From Caballeronia sordidicola (lineage in GTDB: Bacteria > Pseudomonadota > Gammaproteobacteria > Burkholderiales > Burkholderiaceae): a DNA stretch of 34,408 bases. Of the stretch, positions 31,760-34,408 are shown piece by piece. The stretch covers positions 1 through 34,408 of the forward strand of contig NZ_MTHB01000243.1 in assembly GCF_002220365.1 (NCBI RefSeq). The letters run 5' to 3'. The position numbers and the translations under genes were made by a program. The notes beneath the pieces were generated by a model. The model saw only the letters and a list, made by a program, of their open reading frames with translations, made no database searches and had not been told where the DNA came from. Within the stretch, counting starts at the first letter, position 1, and every line of letters starts with the position of its first letter.

Positions 31760-33064
31760 ATGGAAGCAGTGGAAATCGCAGGTGACATGCCGGCTGCCGT
31801 CAATGCCCGGTCTGTGAAGTCGGTTGCCCTAGCCAGTCTGATCGGCACCACCGTTGAGTGGTACGACTTTTTCCTCTACGGCACGATTACCGGACTCGTA
31901 TTCGACAAGCTGTTCTTCCCGACGGGGAACGCATTTGTTTCGACCATGCTGGCCTATACGGTCTACGCGGTCGGTTTTGTCACCCGTCCGCTTGGTGGTG
32001 TGATCTTTGGCCATTTCGGTGACCGGTTCGGACGCAAGCCTTTGCTCGTGCTTACGCTTTCCATTATGGGCGTGTCCACGTTCTTGATCGGCGTACTGCC
32101 AACCTATGCGTCGATCGGCATTTGGGCGCCCGTCTGCCTGCTGTTGTTGCGGCTGCTGCAGGGCATTGGCCTTGGCGGCGAGTGGGGCGGTGCAGTGTTG
32201 ATGGCTTTCGAATATGCTCCACGTGAACATCGCGGCCTGTATGCGTCATATCCGCAGATCGGGCTTGCAATCGGCCTGTGTCTGAGCAGTGGCGCGGTGG
32301 CGGTCCTGACGACCTTGCTGACTCCCGATGCCTTCCTGCAATGGGGCTGGCGGGTCGCGTTCATGGCCAGCATCCTGCTCGTTGCCGTGGGCATGTTTAT
32401 CCGGTTGCGCATTGTCGAAACACCCGCGTTCGCGAAGATTCGCGACAGTCACGCGGTCGCGAAGGTGCCGGTGCGGGAGGTGTTCACCGACTACCGCAAG
32501 AACGTGTTCCTGGGTTGGGGCGCGCGTTATATCGACGGCGTGATTTTCAACACGTATGCGGTGTTCGCGCTGAGTTATCTGATCGGCATCCAGCACTACG
32601 CGAAGTCGGCGGTGCTCATCGCCGTGACGCTTGCGGCACTGGTGCTGATGTTCACGATTCCGATCGCATCGCGCCTGTCGGACCGGCTCGGCCGCCGCAA
32701 GGTGTTCGGCTGGGGTGCGGTGGTCTGTGGCCTTAGCGCGTGGCCGGCTTTCGCTGTTTTTCATTACTCGGGCAGCGTCGTCGCCGTGACCGCCGCCATC
32801 GTGATCGTACTGGGGGTGATCTACGCCTTCGTCTATGGTCCCGAGGCCGCGCTCTTCTGCGAACTGTTCGATACACGAGTGCGGTATAGCGGCATCTCCA
32901 TCGTGTACCAGGTATCGGGCATTGTCTCCAGTTCGATCACGCCGCTCGTCGCAACGGCGCTTCTGCACTACGGCAACTTGCAGCCGTGGTGGATTGCGCT
33001 CTACATCGCCTGTGTCGGCTTGCTCAGCGCCGTCTGCACGTACTTCATCCGGCGCACGTTCTGA
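31760..33064 (+). CDS. MFS permease, metabolite:H+ symporter (MHS) family
   Basis: A 434-residue permease with 12 helices and clear MHS hallmarks: GTTVEWYDFFLYGT, RPLGGVIFGHFGDRFGRKPLLV, LRLLQGIGLGGEWGGAVLMAFEYAP and RRKVFGWG. MHS members import organic acids, betaines or shikimate-like compounds with protons. AGGAG lies just before the ATG. It follows the FeADH by 180 bp and is probably controlled by the same LysR. A phosphonate or hydroxyacid substrate is inferred from neighbours only. Confidence 0.87.
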   Translation: MEAVEIAGDMPAAVNARSVKSVALASLIGTTVEWYDFFLYGTITGLVFDKLFFPTGNAFVSTMLAYTVYAVGFVTRPLGGVIFGHFGDRFGRKPLLVLTLSIMGVSTFLIGVLPTYASIGIWAPVCLLLLRLLQGIGLGGEWGGAVLMAFEYAPREHRGLYASYPQIGLAIGLCLSSGAVAVLTTLLTPDAFLQWGWRVAFMASILLVAVGMFIRLRIVETPAFAKIRDSHAVAKVPVREVFTDYRKNVFLGWGARYIDGVIFNTYAVFALSYLIGIQHYAKSAVLIAVTLAALVLMFTIPIASRLSDRLGRRKVFGWGAVVCGLSAWPAFAVFHYSGSVVAVTAAIVIVLGVIYAFVYGPEAALFCELFDTRVRYSGISIVYQVSGIVSSSITPLVATALLHYGNLQPWWIALYIACVGLLSAVCTYFIRRTF

Positions 33065-33592
33065 ACGCTCGCCATTCCCACATTTTCCGGATATCTCCGA
33101 CTGCGCGGCAGCTTTCGAAACAATCGTTGCCATGGAAGATGACAGGTCGACCTGTGATTAGCGCGGGTCTCATTGTTCAACTCGCGCTTGTCGCTCATCG
33201 CCCCACGGCGATTTCGTTTTCAGCGCCGTCGGCGCGCGGGGGCCAGGAGGAGGGCACGGTACCGGGCTCGCTTAAAGTTCAGTGGCTCCGCTGGCTCAGT
33301 AGTCAACCAATGAAATTCGCTAACGCATCAGGCGATGCAGGTGACCCTGCAATGGCCATCACCATTCATCTACTGCACCAGCGAAATCTCGATCCGTTCC
33401 TTTGCCTTCCCCGTGACGAAGGCTTGAGGCGTCGGAGATAACGCCCGTTTTTGCCGCACGTCGTTTTTACAGAACCTATACGGCGGGAAGCGTTCTTTCG
33501 ACACGGCGATTACCGCGGAAGGTCAACAATACCAAGCGATCCGAAGAAGGTGAGGTTTTCGCGAGATCGAAACTATAAAAAGCGGGAGTACT
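33065..33592. other. Long intergenic region downstream of the MHS permease
   Basis: About 530 bp with no convincing gene. Small frames show no known motif, and I found no hairpin with U-run, RNA gene or clear promoter. It may hold the permease terminator and the promoter of the 96-residue gene. Confidence 0.4.
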
Positions 33593-33883
33593 ATGACCGA
33601 TGACGTTCGGGCTTTGATTGAAGAAATTCAACGATACGCGGGAAACCGCGCGCAGGACGTGACACGTGGCGCGGAAACGCCGGCGCTGGCCGCGCTGATG
33701 GTCGAGAAATTCGGTGAAGGTCTTGTAAAGGCGGGGTACTTGCTGGGGGTTCGGCAGGCCGATGAACTCAAGCATGAAATTGACCGTCTGGTACGCGAGA
33801 TCGACGTGCTATACCCTAAACATCTTCAATGCCGTTTTGAAGCACGCCCGGCGGGACTGGCCATCAACGGCACTGCCCACTAA
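33593..33883 (+). CDS. Small soluble protein of unknown function, 96 residues
   Basis: It starts MTDDVRALIEEIQRYAGNRAQD and contains a predicted helical central part (ALAALMVEKFGEGLVKAGYLLG) and an amphipathic helix (ADELKHEIDRLVREIDVLYP). It has no signal peptide, membrane helix or cysteine-rich motif; a single Cys lies near the end. CGGGAG about 7 bases before the ATG supports translation. I do not recognise the family. It lies alone between the phn region and the IS30 element. Confidence 0.65.
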   Translation: MTDDVRALIEEIQRYAGNRAQDVTRGAETPALAALMVEKFGEGLVKAGYLLGVRQADELKHEIDRLVREIDVLYPKHLQCRFEARPAGLAINGTAH

Positions 33884-33963
33884 GCGTTGCTTATGCTGAT
33901 GTGAAAAATGGTCTTGACTGATTCTAGTCTCATGACGGATAGAGAGCACTACCAAGTATTGGT

Positions 33964-33995
33964 CGGTTGAATTTTCATGTGAACTCTTTCAACCG
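33964..33995. promoter_or_regulatory. 8-bp inverted repeat upstream of an interrupted start
   Basis: CGGTTGAA (33964-33971) and TTCAACCG (33988-33995) are exact reverse complements with a 16-bp spacer, 26 bp before an ATG (34021) with a TGGAGG ribosome site. It could be an operator or a 5'-leader hairpin for the gene that the IS30 element appears to cut. Confidence 0.4.
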
Positions 33996-34020
33996 GTACG
34001 CATTAAATTTTGGAGGATGT

Positions 34021-34044
34021 TATGGCTTGGCGGTTTCAAGGGTG
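34021..34044 (+). pseudogene. Start of a gene apparently truncated by the IS30 element
   Basis: TGGAGG followed 6 bases later by ATG 34021 gives MAWRFQG and then a stop (TGA 34042-34044). The stop lies in what looks like the IS30-type end (GGTGAAGTGCAAC, around 34040). A strong ribosome site leading into a seven-codon frame suggests insertion just after the start of a gene whose remainder lies right of the window. Confidence 0.4.
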
Positions 34045-34060
34045 AAGTGCAACAGGGGGT

Positions 34061-34408
34061 TCAGTGTTTAGAGCTTGGAGATTGGCTTGCTGAAGCAAGG
34101 GTTGCAGCGAAGACTTCGAACGGAGAATGGAACGCGTGAGTGGCGCGCGGCCGGCTATTCAGGCTGTCAGCGATCGCGTCGAGTTCGTCCTGACTGTAGA
34201 CCGATAGGTCCGTACCTTTAGGCAAATACTGGCGCAGCAACCCGTTGGTGTTTTCGCAAGTACCGCGTTGCCAAGGACTGTGCGGGTCGCAGAAGTACAC
34301 ATTCACGCCGGTGGCGGCGGTGAGTTCCTGATGGCGCGACATTTCTTTGCCTTGGTCGTAGGTAAAGCTTTGCCGTAACGGCGCAACAATCGAATTAAGT
34401 TTGGCGGA
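34061..34408 (-). CDS. IS30-family transposase, C-terminal part, 5' end outside window
   Basis: The visible 115 residues include the end of the DDE catalytic core. FTYDQGKEMSRH is followed by PHSPWQRGTCENTNGLLRQY with the catalytic Glu in CENTNG, then LPKGTDLSVYSQDELDAIADSLNSRPR, all typical of IS30 transposases. The frame is open at base 34408. The IS end lies left of the stop, near 34030-34045. It marks the right border of the accessory region. Confidence 0.93.
   Translation of the reverse strand, partial: SAKLNSIVAPLRQSFTYDQGKEMSRHQELTAATGVNVYFCDPHSPWQRGTCENTNGLLRQYLPKGTDLSVYSQDELDAIADSLNSRPRATHAFHSPFEVFAATLASASQSPSSKH

Noticed and set aside
30488..33064. Phosphonate biosynthesis cluster (suggested by the phosphonoacetaldehyde reductase-like enzyme)
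   Set aside because: No PEP mutase or phosphonopyruvate decarboxylase is encoded in the window, and the neighbours are catabolic.
32246..33133. A 295-codon minus-strand frame opposite the MHS permease
   Set aside because: His/Arg/Asp-rich composition characteristic of the complement of a membrane protein gene; no homology recognised.

Overview
The window looks like a high-GC betaproteobacterial chromosome or megaplasmid segment, most probably from the Burkholderiaceae (Paraburkholderia/Caballeronia type). This is inferred from the G+C-rich coding style, the density of LysR-type regulators and MFS permeases, and familiar local families (NnrU, GFA, YcgR-like PilZ, GcvA-like LysR). No rRNA, tRNA or CRISPR array was seen. 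Both ends are mobile DNA: a transposase accessory gene of IS66 TnpA type runs off the left edge and an IS30-family transposase runs off the right edge.

Left part (1-8.1 kb): the IS end abuts a remnant of a VOC/PhnB-like protein. It is followed by a HAD phosphatase with an unusual DxE motif, a c-di-GMP-binding PilZ protein, the tail of a DHA2-type efflux permease (pseudogene), and a phospholipase D/cardiolipin synthase-like enzyme. A LysR regulator then diverges from a two-gene operon encoding a homoserine-dehydrogenase-like SAF-domain oxidoreductase and an ACS-family permease. That operon is probably for catabolism of an unidentified organic or sugar acid.

Middle part (8.1-18.1 kb): a two-component system (GFA protein, 40-residue peptide, OmpR-type regulator, histidine kinase) is flanked by a Tat-exported alpha/beta hydrolase and a CcdA-thioredoxin pair. 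The two flanking promoter regions share a 19-bp tandem-repeat element (18/19 identical) and, about 62 bp further on, an exact 17-bp element. This suggests one regulon for envelope thiol/redox homeostasis. Then come RlpA, an FSR-like MFS permease with a divergent GcvA-like LysR, and an NnrU-family membrane protein divergent from a TetR regulator with clustered TTGACG/CGTCAA operator half-sites.

Right part (18.1-33.1 kb): a complete 2-aminoethylphosphonate (AEP) utilisation island. A DeoR-type regulator precedes phnW, phnA and phnY (AEP to phosphonoacetaldehyde to phosphonoacetate to acetate plus phosphate) and the phnSTUV ABC importer. Last comes a 541-residue Na/Pi-cotransporter-family protein with a PhoU-like tail, plausibly a phosphate exporter that relieves the Pi released by PhnA. 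The deoR and phnW promoters share a 17-bp direct-repeat operator (15/17 identical), which was not found described for this pathway in what I know. A second module follows: a LysR regulator, an iron-dependent alcohol dehydrogenase resembling phosphonoacetaldehyde reductases, and an MHS-type permease. It could bring a further phosphonate such as 2-hydroxyethylphosphonate into the same pathway. A 96-residue protein of unknown function, and a start site apparently cut by the IS30 element, close the window.
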